In this document: in pieces, positions 8,953-17,439 of the stretch
Numbering within the stretch: position 1 is the first letter of the stretch
Layout of the letters: each line of letters begins with the position of its first letter
Assembly: GCF_024362405.1 (NCBI RefSeq)
Contig: NZ_CP101454.1
Coordinates: 310,001 to 374,000 of the forward strand
From: Halorarius litoreus
Lineage (GTDB): Archaea > Halobacteriota > Halobacteria > Halobacteriales > Haloarculaceae
DNA: 64,000 nt
Reading direction: 5' to 3'
The notes under the pieces: generated by a model
The model's database searches: none
Seen by the model: only the letters and a program-made list of their open reading frames with translations
Told to the model about the DNA's origin: nothing
Program-made: the position numbers and the translations under genes

Positions 8953-10047
8953 CTAGTTGCTGTAGTACGCTTCGTCGAACAGTTCGACGCCGCCCTCGGT
9001 GACAACGACGATTCTGACGATGACGTCACGCCCGCTGGGGAGCGGTGTGAACCCGTCCTTCGGCTCCTGTGTCGAGAGCGTGAGGTCCCCGTCCACGATG
9101 GCGGCGTAGCGGACGTGCCCCTCCTCGAATTCGTCGCGGAACGCGGTCTCGTACGTCGTGTCATCCACAGTGACGACGATGCGCGTGCCCGCGGGCACCG
9201 GGTCACCGCCAAGGTGTTCGATGACCACCACACCGTTCGGCGTGATGCCCGCGTCCAGCTGGAGGAACAGCGCGGCGTTCGGTGGGACGCGGTCGAGCCA
9301 CGCGGGCGGCTGCGGGTCGGCGTCGCCGATCTGTGAGACGCGATAGCTCGTCGTCCACGTCGTGTCCTCACCGTACTGCACCCGACTCTCGACCGAGTGG
9401 ATGCGGCCGCGCTGGTCGACGACGGCGGTCACCTGCGCATCGGGGACGCCGTCCTCGCCGGTCTGGTCAGAGACCATCGCGAGCGTCACGTACCGGAGGC
9501 CGTCGCGGGTGTCGACCGACGCGACCTCGAACAGCTCGGCAGTGGCGTAGAGCTGGACGTGCGCGGCGCTCCCGGACCAGACGACGGTGTCGTCGGTGAT
9601 GAACCGCGGGCGAACGGTGTACGAGACGTCACCGGCCTCGTCGCGGCGGGTGATGTCGTGGGTGGCGTTCGACCAGATGTCGCCGACGATCTCCGTGCCG
9701 TCCTCGCGGTACTCGACGGTGTGGGTGCGGACGCGGTCACCGCCGGGGACGACGGTCACGGTCCACGCCACGCGGTCGGTGGTCGTCCCCTCGTACGTCA
9801 CGCGCGAGACGGACTCGGTGACGAACCCACTGGCCGTGAGTTCACGCTGGTGGGCCGCGAACAGCGCCGTCACGTTCTCGATACCGGTCTCGTTGACACC
9901 GGGCGCGAGCAGGCCGTCCGGGAGGGGCGTTCCGGTCGGCGTTGTCGTAGGAGTCACCGTCGGGGTGTCGGTTCCGCCGGGCGTGAGCGCCGCACAGCCG
10001 GCGAGCAGGACGAGGAGGGCGACCAGGAGGGTGAGCGGCCGGTGCAT
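8953..10047 (-). CDS. large haloarchaeal lipoprotein, function unknown
   Basis: A 364-aa exported protein. Its signal peptide MHRPLTLLVALLVLLAGC ends with a lipobox Cys18, followed by a Thr/Pro-rich spacer. The body is beta-rich and acidic (for example TVVPGGDRVRTHTVEYREDGTE). No catalytic motif is recognised. Related lipoproteins of this outline are common in haloarchaeal genomes. It converges on the aIF5B gene, and its own promoter would lie in 10048-10100. Confidence 0.8.
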   Translation of the reverse strand: MHRPLTLLVALLVLLAGCAALTPGGTDTPTVTPTTTPTGTPLPDGLLAPGVNETGIENVTALFAAHQRELTASGFVTESVSRVTYEGTTTDRVAWTVTVVPGGDRVRTHTVEYREDGTEIVGDIWSNATHDITRRDEAGDVSYTVRPRFITDDTVVWSGSAAHVQLYATAELFEVASVDTRDGLRYVTLAMVSDQTGEDGVPDAQVTAVVDQRGRIHSVESRVQYGEDTTWTTSYRVSQIGDADPQPPAWLDRVPPNAALFLQLDAGITPNGVVVIEHLGGDPVPAGTRIVVTVDDTTYETAFRDEFEEGHVRYAAIVDGDLTLSTQEPKDGFTPLPSGRDVIVRIVVVTEGGVELFDEAYYSN

Positions 10048-10214
10048 GACAGTAGTACGTCACGTGTCGAGGCCACCTCATCGACGAACCCCACCCGGTG
10101 AGACGAGTGCGAGACAGCGTCTCGCGCGCCGTGCCCACCGCCGGACGGGCCAGCGACAGGCGACCGCGAGCCGGCGTAATAACATTTAATTAACTCGCGA
10201 CAGTACGTCGACAC

Positions 10215-10391
10215 GTGCCCCACGAGCCCGACCAGTACGACGCCGTGTTGGCCGCGCTGCCCGCGCCGTTAGCCGCGGGGCTCGCGTGGTCGTCGGTCTC
10301 GGCCGTCGGCCCGGCGCTGGCACTGGGCGTCGGAAGTCTGGTGGCAGTCGCACCGCTGCTGTACGCGCTGTTCCTCAGCCCGCCCGCCTGA
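10215..10391 (+). CDS. small haloarchaeal membrane protein (58 aa)
   Basis: A short gene beginning with GTG at 10215 and ending at TGA 10389-10391. The peptide starts VPHEPDQYDAVLAALPAPLA and then has two hydrophobic stretches (LAAGLAWSSVSAVGPALALG and VGSLVAVAPLLYALFL). The soluble N-terminus followed by two helices is typical of small haloarchaeal membrane proteins. An AT-rich tract (AATAACATTTAATTAAC, about 10180-10196) gives a TATA box at the right distance for a leaderless transcript. The next gene converges immediately after the stop. Its function is unknown. Confidence 0.75.
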   Translation: MPHEPDQYDAVLAALPAPLAAGLAWSSVSAVGPALALGVGSLVAVAPLLYALFLSPPA

Positions 10392-10736
10392 CTAGCGAGC
10401 GGTCGGCTGGTGTCTGTCGGGGGTGTTCTTCGCCTCGAGCGCTGCGCCCGCCGCGATCTCGCGCGCGAGATCGTCCGGGTCCTCGGCCTCCCCGAGCGAG
10501 AACCCTGCCGAGACGACCCCGCCGCCCGGCGACCGGACGGCGACGGTCGCCTGAATCCCGTTCGGGTGCTCGATGAGCTCCGACCCGACGACGAACTCGT
10601 CGGGCAGCAGCTCTCGGGCGCGCGCGGCGACTGCGGCCCCATCACGTCGCAGTACCCGGCGCTGGTCCGGCGTCAACTCCACAGCCTCCCCTGTCGGTGC
10701 GTTCCCTCGCATCTGGATGCCCTGCCTACAGGCCAT
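10392..10736 (-). CDS. DUF5811-like haloarchaeal protein
   Basis: A 114-aa acidic soluble protein with the core LTPDQRRVLRRDGAAVAARA and LLPDEFVVGSEL. I recognise this as the haloarchaeal DUF5811 family from memory. Function unknown. The first few residues (MACRQGIQ) are less typical, so the true start may be the second Met (MRGNAP, about 8 codons in). It converges on the 58-aa gene with no spacer. Confidence 0.65.
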   Translation of the reverse strand: MACRQGIQMRGNAPTGEAVELTPDQRRVLRRDGAAVAARARELLPDEFVVGSELIEHPNGIQATVAVRSPGGGVVSAGFSLGEAEDPDDLAREIAAGAALEAKNTPDRHQPTAR

Positions 10737-10779
10737 CCTCGCAAAAACCCATCGGCTTCCGTGCTAGGTTGTCACACCG

Positions 10780-11259
10780 TTAGATGATGGGGTCGCTCCG
10801 CCCGTACGCGGCGAGTACCACCGCCGTCGTGTACGCATCGGGGTCCGCCGGGGCGGTGACGAGCTGCAGGTCGCCGTCGGCGAACGCCCAGTCGCGGAGG
10901 TCGCGGCCAGCCGCCAGTCCGGCTTCGATGCTCTCGTGAACCACGTCGGGGTCGGTGCCCGACGCCTCGTAGAAGATGCCCCGGCCGGAGTCCTCGACCG
11001 ACCACCCGAGTCCGGCACACGCCTGTTCGCTCTCGCCGGGCGCGACGGTCTGTCGGCCCTGGACCACCGTCAGGCGCTCGCCGGCGGGTCCGAGGTCCGG
11101 GGCGGTCTCGGCGACGTCGACCTCGGCCCCCGACGGGATGACGGAGGAGACGAGCGTGAGGTTGTAGTTCTCGACGCCTGCAGCGGCGAGCGCCGCGTCG
11201 TAGGAGGCCATCGCCGTGGCTGCGGAGGCGGCGCCCCAGACGACGCGGATGGGTTCCAT
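10780..11259 (-). CDS. pdaD: pyruvoyl-dependent arginine decarboxylase
   Basis: A 159-aa PvlArgDC-type proenzyme. It starts MEPIRVVWGAASAATAMASYDAAL and contains the self-cleavage region LTLVSSVIPSG, with Ser38-Ser39 as the likely processing site that yields the pyruvoyl group. It decarboxylates arginine to agmatine. In archaea agmatine is needed for the agmatidine modification of tRNA-Ile2 and, in some lineages, for polyamines. The start at 11259 fits homologues, and the longer upstream frame is non-conserved. The gene is monocistronic. Confidence 0.88.
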   Translation of the reverse strand: MEPIRVVWGAASAATAMASYDAALAAAGVENYNLTLVSSVIPSGAEVDVAETAPDLGPAGERLTVVQGRQTVAPGESEQACAGLGWSVEDSGRGIFYEASGTDPDVVHESIEAGLAAGRDLRDWAFADGDLQLVTAPADPDAYTTAVVLAAYGRSDPII

Positions 11260-11353
11260 GTGGAGACCTGAGAGGCTGGGGAGTAAACGGGTTACGAATC
11301 CGCGCGTCTCGGTCAGCCCGAACGTTTTTCGAGCCTCGACTGGATTCCCGGTC

Positions 11354-11863
11354 GTGTCCGAGCACCGAGACCGGTCGACGCGCGTTCGCCTGTCTGCGGT
11401 TCTCGCGCTGTGCGCCGTCGGCGTCTCGTTACATCTGTTCGCGTTGTTCCTGCTGGCGTCGAACCGCGACAACCACCTCGTCCTGTGGACCGGGCTGACC
11501 GGTGGGTTCCTCGGTGCGACCGTCGTCGGGCTCCACCGGGAGCACCGCGACGAAATCGACCGCACGCCGGCGCTCGCACTGGCGCTCGGCGGCGCGGTGC
11601 TCGCCGTCTCGACGGTTCCCGCCCTCGTCGTCTACTGCACTGGGAGTGATCCGGGAACGGCCCTCCGAGTGACGTGGTACGGGGGCATCGACACCGTCTG
11701 GGGACTGCCGTATCCGTGGGCGACCAGCGTCGTCCACAGCGGCGGCTGTCGCGCCGAAGTGTGGCCGGTCGGCTACCTGCTCGGCTATCCACTGCTGGCG
11801 TGGGGACTCTGGTACGAGCCGGTGGTCGACCGGCTCGTCGGTCGTGTAGCCGGGAGAAAATGA
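11354..11863 (+). CDS. four-helix membrane protein, function unknown
   Basis: A 169-aa protein starting at GTG 11354 (VSEHRDRSTRVRL). About four transmembrane helices are apparent: LSAVLALCAVGVSLHLFALF, a glycine-rich LTGGFLGATVVG, ALALALGGAVLAVSTVPAL and the C-terminal VGYLLGYPLLAWGLW. No family was recognised. The T-rich AACGTTTTTCGAG upstream could contribute to the promoter. An in-frame start further upstream would run into the divergent arginine decarboxylase gene and is disfavoured. Confidence 0.7.
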   Translation: MSEHRDRSTRVRLSAVLALCAVGVSLHLFALFLLASNRDNHLVLWTGLTGGFLGATVVGLHREHRDEIDRTPALALALGGAVLAVSTVPALVVYCTGSDPGTALRVTWYGGIDTVWGLPYPWATSVVHSGGCRAEVWPVGYLLGYPLLAWGLWYEPVVDRLVGRVAGRK

Positions 11864-12053
11864 ACAAGCGAGACGTGCATCCGCGAGCGAGTGAAACGAG
11901 CGAAGCGGTTCACCGGACGCGAACGTAGGGAGCATCCGGGACTGAGCCGCGACGAACGCGAGCAGTGCGGGAGCGAAGCTCCCGCGGGCCGGGCGAACGG
12001 GCGGCGACACCGCTCGTGAGCAGACGAAGCGAGCCGTGGGAAAACGCGGGTGC
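11864..12053. other. GC-rich spacer with hairpins
   Basis: No gene is seen. It contains a perfect hairpin GCGGGAG-CGAAG-CTCCCGC near 11968-11986 and a GCATCCGCGAGCGAGTGAAA block (from about 11877). That block recurs with small changes, in reverse orientation, near 34240-34270. The content resembles the other haloarchaeal iterated spacers in this window. Confidence 0.5.
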
Positions 12054-12959
12054 TTAGACGCCGCGACCCTGCAGCTTCTCCTCTTCGGGCATCGTCTCGT
12101 TCGCCTGGCCCTTCATGCCCTTCCCGATGCCCTTGGCGATCTCCTTCAGGGTCTCGGGGTCGTCGTAGTTGTTGACGGCTTCGACGATGGCCTCGCCCAT
12201 CTTCTGGGGGTCTTCGGCGCCGAAGATGCCGGAGCCGACGAAGATGCCGTCACAGCCGAGCTGCATCATCAGTGCCGCGTCGGCGGGCGTCGCGATGCCG
12301 CCAGCCGCGAAGTTGACGACGGGGAGCCGGCCCATCTCGGCCGTCTCGTGGACGAGGTCGCGGGGGGCCTCGTTCTTGCGGGCCCACTCGTCGCGCTCCT
12401 CGTAGTTCATCCCGGAGAGCTTGCGAATCGAGCGCTGGATGTTGCGCTGGTGGGTGACGGCCTGGTTCACGTCGCCCGTACCGGCCTCTCCCTTCGTGCG
12501 AATCATCGCGGCGCCCTCGTCGATGCGGCGGAGCGCCTCCCCGAGGTTCCGCGCGCCGCAGACGAACGGCGCGGTGAACTCGCGCTTGTCGATGTGGTAG
12601 CGCTCGTCCGCCGTGGTGAGCACCTCCGACTCGTCGAGCATGTCGGCGCCCGTCGCCTCCAGAATCTGCGCTTCGGCGGTGTGGCCGATGCGGCACTTGC
12701 CCATGACGGGGATGGAGACCTCGTCGATGATCTCTTCGAGCATGCCGGGGTCGGCCATGCGCGCGACGCCGCCGCGCTTGCGGATGTCGGCGGGCACGGC
12801 TTCCAGCGACATGACGGCGACGGCACCGGCGTCCTCGGCGACGCGGGCCTGCTCGCGGGTGACGACGTCCATGATGACGCCGCCCTTCTGCATCTTCGCG
12901 AACCCGCGCTTCACGAGGTCCGTCCCCCGACGAAGCTCCTCGAGGTCGGTTTCGGTCAT
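12054..12959 (-). CDS. pdxS: pyridoxal 5'-phosphate synthase, PdxS subunit
   Basis: A 301-aa protein, the synthase (lyase) subunit of the DXP-independent vitamin B6 pathway. It builds PLP from ribose 5-phosphate, glyceraldehyde 3-phosphate and ammonia. Signatures include [33 protein letters not shown] and [15 protein letters not shown] (catalytic lysines). The C-terminal tail after [18 protein letters not shown] is complete. The glutaminase partner PdxT is not in this window. The gene is flanked by repeat-rich spacers on both sides. Confidence 0.96.
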   Translation of the reverse strand: MTETDLEELRRGTDLVKRGFAKMQKGGVIMDVVTREQARVAEDAGAVAVMSLEAVPADIRKRGGVARMADPGMLEEIIDEVSIPVMGKCRIGHTAEAQILEATGADMLDESEVLTTADERYHIDKREFTAPFVCGARNLGEALRRIDEGAAMIRTKGEAGTGDVNQAVTHQRNIQRSIRKLSGMNYEERDEWARKNEAPRDLVHETAEMGRLPVVNFAAGGIATPADAALMMQLGCDGIFVGSGIFGAEDPQKMGEAIVEAVNNYDDPETLKEIAKGIGKGMKGQANETMPEEEKLQGRGV

Positions 12960-13001
12960 GCAGTGAAATTAGGAGGGGACGCACTTAACGCGTGTCCTTT
13001 G

Positions 13002-13028
13002 GGTGGCGTTCGCTCCGCTCACGCCACC
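13002..13028. repeat. hairpin with conserved 11-nt loop
   Basis: GGTGGCGT (13002-13009) pairs perfectly with ACGCCACC (13021-13028) around an 11-nt loop. Read on the minus strand, the loop is GAGCGGAGCGA. This matches the loop of three hairpins at 28324-28412 and of the insertion inside valS. The rest of the spacer (13029-13179) is further GC-rich palindromic sequence. Confidence 0.65.
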
Positions 13029-13179
13029 GAACCGCGAGCGGGGAGGGACGACCCGCGAGCAGCGGGGGGACGCGAACGCAGTGTGGCGCGACCAGTGAAG
13101 GCGCCACCCGAGCGAGCCGTGGGCGTGCCGTCCACACTCCTCCGGCGTGTTTTTCTTGGGGGGGTTCCTGCACCCGAGT

Positions 13180-13941
13180 ATGTCCGTCCGCGTCGGCGAC
13201 CGGCTGAACGCCCTCGCCGCACGGTACGCCCCCGGCGGCGACGAGTCGGTGCCGGAGCCCGAACCCCTCCCGTGGTACGTCGCGCCCCTGCCGGACTGGC
13301 TGGAGGAGTTCGGCCTCCGACTCGCGTGGGTCGTCGTTCTCATCAACCTCGCGGGCACGGCCTTCGGGTTCTGGTTTTACTCGTTCCAGTTCTCGGTCAC
13401 CGATCCCGTGATGTGGCCGTTCGTTCCCGATTCGCCGCTCGCTACCCTCTTCATCGCCGGCTCGCTCGCGCTCTGGAAGCTCGACCGCCACTCCGAGACG
13501 CTCGCGGTACTCGCCTTCTTCGGCTGTATCAAGCTCGGTGCATGGACGCCGTTCGTCCTCACCGTCTTCCCCGCGGAGTACCCCTCGGGGACGCTCGCGG
13601 GGCTCGGGGCCCTCGGGTTCGTCTGGGAGTACGGCCTCTACGCGTTCCTCGTCGGCAGCCACCTCGCGATGGTCGTGCAGGCGTTCCTCATCCACCGCTA
13701 CGCCGGCTTCCCGGTGCGGGCCGTGGCGGTGGCGCTGCTGTGGTACGGCGTCAACGACGTGGTCGACTACTTCGTGCCCATCGTCGGCGAGCCACACCAC
13801 ACGTTCCTCACCGCCGAACTCGCCTCGGGCGGGCTGAACCACGGGCTGCCAGCCCACGACGTGGCTGCCGCGGGCGCGGTCGTGCTCACGATGCTGTGTG
13901 TGTTCCTCGCGCTCGCGACGCGAGCGTGGAAGTTGAAGTGA
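13180..13941 (+). CDS. DUF1405 family integral membrane protein
   Basis: A 253-aa protein with about six or seven transmembrane helices. It matches the DUF1405 family: LPDWLEEFGLRLAWVVVLIN, a GFWFY motif, WPFVPDSPLATLFIAGSLAL and YGVNDVVDYF. Its function is unknown. The ATG at 13180 lies 27 bp downstream of a TTTTTCTTG tract, consistent with a short leader or none. A start at 13147 is possible but adds unconserved residues. It converges on valS. Confidence 0.85.
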   Translation: MSVRVGDRLNALAARYAPGGDESVPEPEPLPWYVAPLPDWLEEFGLRLAWVVVLINLAGTAFGFWFYSFQFSVTDPVMWPFVPDSPLATLFIAGSLALWKLDRHSETLAVLAFFGCIKLGAWTPFVLTVFPAEYPSGTLAGLGALGFVWEYGLYAFLVGSHLAMVVQAFLIHRYAGFPVRAVAVALLWYGVNDVVDYFVPIVGEPHHTFLTAELASGGLNHGLPAHDVAAAGAVVLTMLCVFLALATRAWKLK

Positions 13942-13953
13942 GAGAAGGACCGC

Positions 13954-16638
13954 CTACCGGACGATGACGATGGCGTGCTCCGTCTCGACGAACTCGCCCT
14001 CGCCGGAGTAGGTCCGGGCCTCCTCGACCGCGAACATCTCCTCGCTCAGCGTCACGTCCGCGACGTGGAGTTCACCGTCGCGAATCTCGTAGTCGCCCTG
14101 TGCGATGGCGGCCTCGATGTCGCCCACCTTGCTCCCGAACTCCGGACCGACGAGCGAGTAGTCGAGGTCGATGTCCGCGATTTCGCTGGTGATGTCCGGC
14201 GCCTCGTCGAGTCGTTCGAGCGCCGCGACGTGCATCGCCCCGGCGATGGCGTCCTCGAATCCCTCGATGGGGCCGTACACGGCGACCGAGTCGAGGTCGG
14301 CGTTGAGCGCCAGCCCGTTGTCGGTCTTGTAGCCGCGGAGCGCCCCCACGACTTCGAGCGCGGTCTCGCCGGCCTCACGGTCGGCTTCGTAGTCGAGCGG
14401 CTCGGGCCAGTCGGCGCGATGGACGCTCGTGTCGCCGTACATCTCGTACCACAGCTCTTCCGTGATGTGCGGGAGGAACGGCGCGAACAGCTTCAGGAAC
14501 CGCTCGTGGGCGGTTCGAAGCGCGAAGGCGGTCGACGCAGTGTCTTGCTGTTTGGCGATCTCGAGGTAGTCGTCACAGAACGTGTGCCAGAAGAACGACC
14601 GGAGCTTGTCGCGCGCCTTCGAGAACTCGTAGGCGTCGAAGTGGTCGGTCACCTCGCGTGTGAGGTCGTCCATCGAGGCCAGTAGCCACTCGTCCATCTC
14701 GTTCAGCTCGGCGGGCTCGTCGGGCGATTCCGGCGCGAGACTTCGGACGAGCTTCGAGGCGTTCCAGAGCTTCTGCAGGAGCTTCTCGCCCGCCTCGAGG
14801 TCGTTCTCCTTGAACGGGAAGTCGTCGCCAACGGCCGTCCCCGCAGCCCAGAACCGCGTGGCGTCGACGGGGAACTCCTCGAGGACGGCCTGCGGCTCCA
14901 CGACGTTGCCCTTCGATTTGGACATCTTCTCGCGGTTCGCGTCGAGGACGTGACCGTTGATCATCACCGACTCGAACGGCACCTCGCCGGTGTGTTCGTA
15001 GCACTTGACGACCGTGTGGAACAGCCAGAAGCTGATGATGTCGTGGCCCTGTGGTCGCAGGTCGAACGGATAGAGCTCGGGGTGGTCGAACGTGAACTCT
15101 CCGAGGTCCGCGTCCCAGTCCCAGCCGGCGTTGATGAGCGGCGTCAGGCTCGAGGTGGCCCACGTGTCGAAGACGTCCTCCTCGGGCTCGAACGCGTCGT
15201 GGCCGCACTTGGGGCACGCGTCGACGGGCGGGGCGTCCGACAGCGGGTCGACCGGCAGGTCCTCGCGGCGCGCGAGCACGGGGTCGCCGCAGTCGTCACA
15301 GTACCAGACCGGGAACGGAATCCCCGAGTCGCGCTGGCGGGAGATACACCAGTCCCACTCCAGCCCCTCGACCCAGTGTTTGTACCGGGTGAACATCTTC
15401 TCGGGGTACCAGTCCATCGAGCGGCCCGCCTCCAGATACTCCTCCTTGCGGTCGAGCATCTTCACGTACCACTGGTCGGTCACCCGGAACTCGATGTCCG
15501 TCTCACACCGCTCGTGGACCTGCACGGCGTGGGTGATGGCGCGCCGCCCTTCGAGGTAGCCCTCGGCGTCGAGCTCCTCGACGATGGCCTCGCGGGCCTC
15601 GTGGGTGGACATGCCGGTGTACTCGCCCGAGAGGTCGGTCATCGTCGCCGACTCGTCGATGGCCACCCGTAAATCGAGGTCGTGCGCCTGGTACCACTCG
15701 ATGTCGTTCTGGTCGCCGAACGTACAGCACATGACGACGCCCGTCCCCTTCTCCATGTCCACGCGCTCGTCTTCGTAGATGGGGACCTCGTGGCCGAACA
15801 GCGGGACGCGCGCCGTCTTCCCGACGAGGTCCTGATTCGCGTCGTCGTCGGGGTGGACGAACATCGCCACACACGCCGGGAGGAGTTCGGGGCGCGTGGT
15901 GGCGATGGTGACGCCGTCGCGGTCTCGCGGCTCGCTCCGCTCACCGCTCGACGATTCCGAGGCTGAAGCCTCGCGCTCGGGGTGGTCTACGAGTTCGAAC
16001 GTGATGTCGTTGTAGTGGGAGTCGCGCTCGGCGTCCTCGGTCTCGACCTGCGAGATGGCGGTCTCACAGTCCGGACACCAGATGGCCGGGCCTCGTTGTC
16101 GATACTCCCGGCCCTGCTCGTAGAGATCGATGAACGAGAGCTGTGAGAGCCGCTGGACGCGCGGCTCGATGGTCTTGTACGTGTTGTTCCAGTCGATGGA
16201 GACCGCGAGCGACTGCATCTCCTCGGTGAACTGCGCCTCGTACTCGCGGCAGACCTCCCGGCACAGCTCCTGGAACTCCCGGCGCTCGTAGTCCTGGTGC
16301 CGGATGTCGAGTTCTCGCTCCGTCAGTCGCTCGGAGGCGATGCCATTGTCGTCGTAGCCGAACGGGAAGAACACGTCGCCCTCTTTCATCCGGTGGTAGC
16401 GGGCGGCGAAGTCCTGCAGGGTCGAGCCGTAGAGGTGACCCATGTGTAGGCTGCCCGAGACCGTGGGCGGTGGGGTGTCGATGCTGTAGATGGTGTTCGG
16501 GTCGGTGGTCTCGTCGCCGTAGGCGTACGTCTCCTCGTCGAGCCAGCGCTGCTGCCACTTCGGCTCGGTCTCCGAGGGGTCGTACGCCCCGTCGAGGCCG
16601 GACTCCGGGTCGCGATGTTCCTGCTCCTGGTTGCTCAT
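13954..16638 (-). CDS. valS: valyl-tRNA synthetase
   Basis: Class I aminoacyl-tRNA synthetase charging tRNA-Val, 894 aa. The HIGH motif appears as SLHMGHLYGS near residue 65, and KMSKSKGNVVEP marks the KMSKS loop. The CP1 editing domain includes TIATTRPELLPACVAMFVHPD. Directly before that block is an unusual insertion of about 20 residues (ASASESSSGERSEPRDRD). It is encoded by a GC-rich hairpin of the intergenic-repeat family, and the reading frame is preserved. No start-codon ambiguity: ATG 16638 fits homologues. A tRNA-Val gene lies far away at 62720. Confidence 0.96.
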   Translation of the reverse strand: MSNQEQEHRDPESGLDGAYDPSETEPKWQQRWLDEETYAYGDETTDPNTIYSIDTPPPTVSGSLHMGHLYGSTLQDFAARYHRMKEGDVFFPFGYDDNGIASERLTERELDIRHQDYERREFQELCREVCREYEAQFTEEMQSLAVSIDWNNTYKTIEPRVQRLSQLSFIDLYEQGREYRQRGPAIWCPDCETAISQVETEDAERDSHYNDITFELVDHPEREASASESSSGERSEPRDRDGVTIATTRPELLPACVAMFVHPDDDANQDLVGKTARVPLFGHEVPIYEDERVDMEKGTGVVMCCTFGDQNDIEWYQAHDLDLRVAIDESATMTDLSGEYTGMSTHEAREAIVEELDAEGYLEGRRAITHAVQVHERCETDIEFRVTDQWYVKMLDRKEEYLEAGRSMDWYPEKMFTRYKHWVEGLEWDWCISRQRDSGIPFPVWYCDDCGDPVLARREDLPVDPLSDAPPVDACPKCGHDAFEPEEDVFDTWATSSLTPLINAGWDWDADLGEFTFDHPELYPFDLRPQGHDIISFWLFHTVVKCYEHTGEVPFESVMINGHVLDANREKMSKSKGNVVEPQAVLEEFPVDATRFWAAGTAVGDDFPFKENDLEAGEKLLQKLWNASKLVRSLAPESPDEPAELNEMDEWLLASMDDLTREVTDHFDAYEFSKARDKLRSFFWHTFCDDYLEIAKQQDTASTAFALRTAHERFLKLFAPFLPHITEELWYEMYGDTSVHRADWPEPLDYEADREAGETALEVVGALRGYKTDNGLALNADLDSVAVYGPIEGFEDAIAGAMHVAALERLDEAPDITSEIADIDLDYSLVGPEFGSKVGDIEAAIAQGDYEIRDGELHVADVTLSEEMFAVEEARTYSGEGEFVETEHAIVIVR
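15927..15947. repeat. intragenic copy of the 11-nt-loop hairpin inside valS
   Basis: GCGG (15927-15930) and CCGC (15944-15947) flank, with one further G-U-type pair, the 11-nt loop TCGCTCCGCTC, the complement of GAGCGGAGCGA. An adjacent GAGGCTTCAGCCTC inverted repeat follows at about 15959-15972. Together they encode the extra residues ASASESSSGERSEPR in the valS editing domain, so an intergenic-type repeat appears to have been accommodated in frame. Confidence 0.6.
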
Positions 16639-16707
16639 GTGCGTGAATGCTGCGTCCGTCGCTTAGGCTGTTCGAAAGCGGTTCGTCGCCGTCGGAAGAA
16701 GATGTGT

Positions 16708-16807
16708 GGCCCCTAGCGGGGGCCTACGGGTACGACGACGCGGACGGACGCCTCACCAGCACGGCCTGCGAAGGTGGGCGTCTGCATACCCGTGAGAAGC
16801 CGCGTCG
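16708..16807 (+). ncRNA. putative structured RNA with H-type pseudoknot
   Basis: Perfect complementary segments are packed into 100 nt with no gene. A hairpin GGCCCC/GGGGCC spans 16708-16724. ACGGGTA (16726-16732) pairs with TACCCGT (16787-16793). CGACGCGG (16736-16743) pairs with CCGCGTCG (16800-16807). GACGCC-T-CACC (16747-16757) pairs with GGTGGGCGTC (16773-16782). The 7-bp and 8-bp helices cross, giving a pseudoknot. On the plus strand the joining loops are CGA and the purine-rich GAGAAG, which suits a classical H-type fold, so plus is preferred. It matches no RNA class I know. It lies 70 bp upstream of the divergent valS. The rest of 16639-17057 has no supported gene. Confidence 0.5.
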
Positions 16808-17057
16808 GAGACTTAGGCGTTTCGTCGGCGTGTGCGGTCGTCGCGCTCGACCAAGGAGAACATGGGCGAAAGTGAACGGATGGTCGGCGCTTTCGAGGTG
16901 GTTTCACCGGCATCCACGTTTGTACCGGAGTGAGAGACTCCGTTGAAACCCGCAGTGGTGGACAGGTTGTCGAAGTGCTTCGCGAGTGGAGTTACGACCT
17001 CGACATGACAGAGTCTCTGGCTCCGGTCAAAGCTGGCGAACCGAGTGCCGCGTCGAA

Positions 17058-17439
17058 TTACTCTTCGGACACGGAACACAGTGCTTCCATCTTAGAGACG
17101 AGGCGTCGACGTTTTCGTCGAGTTCTCCGTAGCCGTAGTCGGCTTGCTTACGGAGCTCTGAAAGGTCGTTCAGAAAACGGCCATCCGCACGTGACGCGTC
17201 ACCAGCGACGACAACTTCGGACCCGAAGAGGGAGAGCACACCTCCGTGGCTAGTGGGATCGTGCCCCGGTGGTAAAGGACAGCCTGTGCGGCGTGGAAGC
17301 AAGCGTAGTACAGCCGATTGATGACAAGCGCGTCAGAGAGCTGTGCATCCCGCGCACCGTCGGCATCCGCCAGCGCTTGGCGAGCTTGCCGGAGTTGGTC
17401 TTCGATTACGGCTTCTCCGGGGGTATCACCATCAGGCAT
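17058..17439 (-). pseudogene. HEPN domain toxin-like gene, frameshifted
   Basis: The start (ATG 17439, overlapping the MNT stop by 8 bp) gives MPDGDTPGEAVIEDQLRQAR and the HEPN motif region NRLYYACFHAAQAVLYHRG, with R42 and H49 forming the R-x6-H ribonuclease motif. At about 17263 the frame is lost. The expected continuation (HDPTSHGGVLSLFGSEVVVA, then FLNDLSELRKQADYGYGELD) is in another frame, as if one base were missing from a GGGGCCAC run. A second break near 17100 separates the tail VSKMEALCSVSEE, which ends at 17058. The gene is therefore broken at least twice, or the assembly has errors here. Confidence 0.75.

Noticed and set aside
16860..16980. GTTTCA-like and TTTCACC motifs considered as CRISPR repeats
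   Set aside because: No regularly spaced repeat units; only isolated hexamers.
16930..17253. 107-codon plus-strand frame over the HEPN remnant
   Set aside because: It lies opposite clear HEPN homology on the minus strand and its translation is basic and unconserved-looking.
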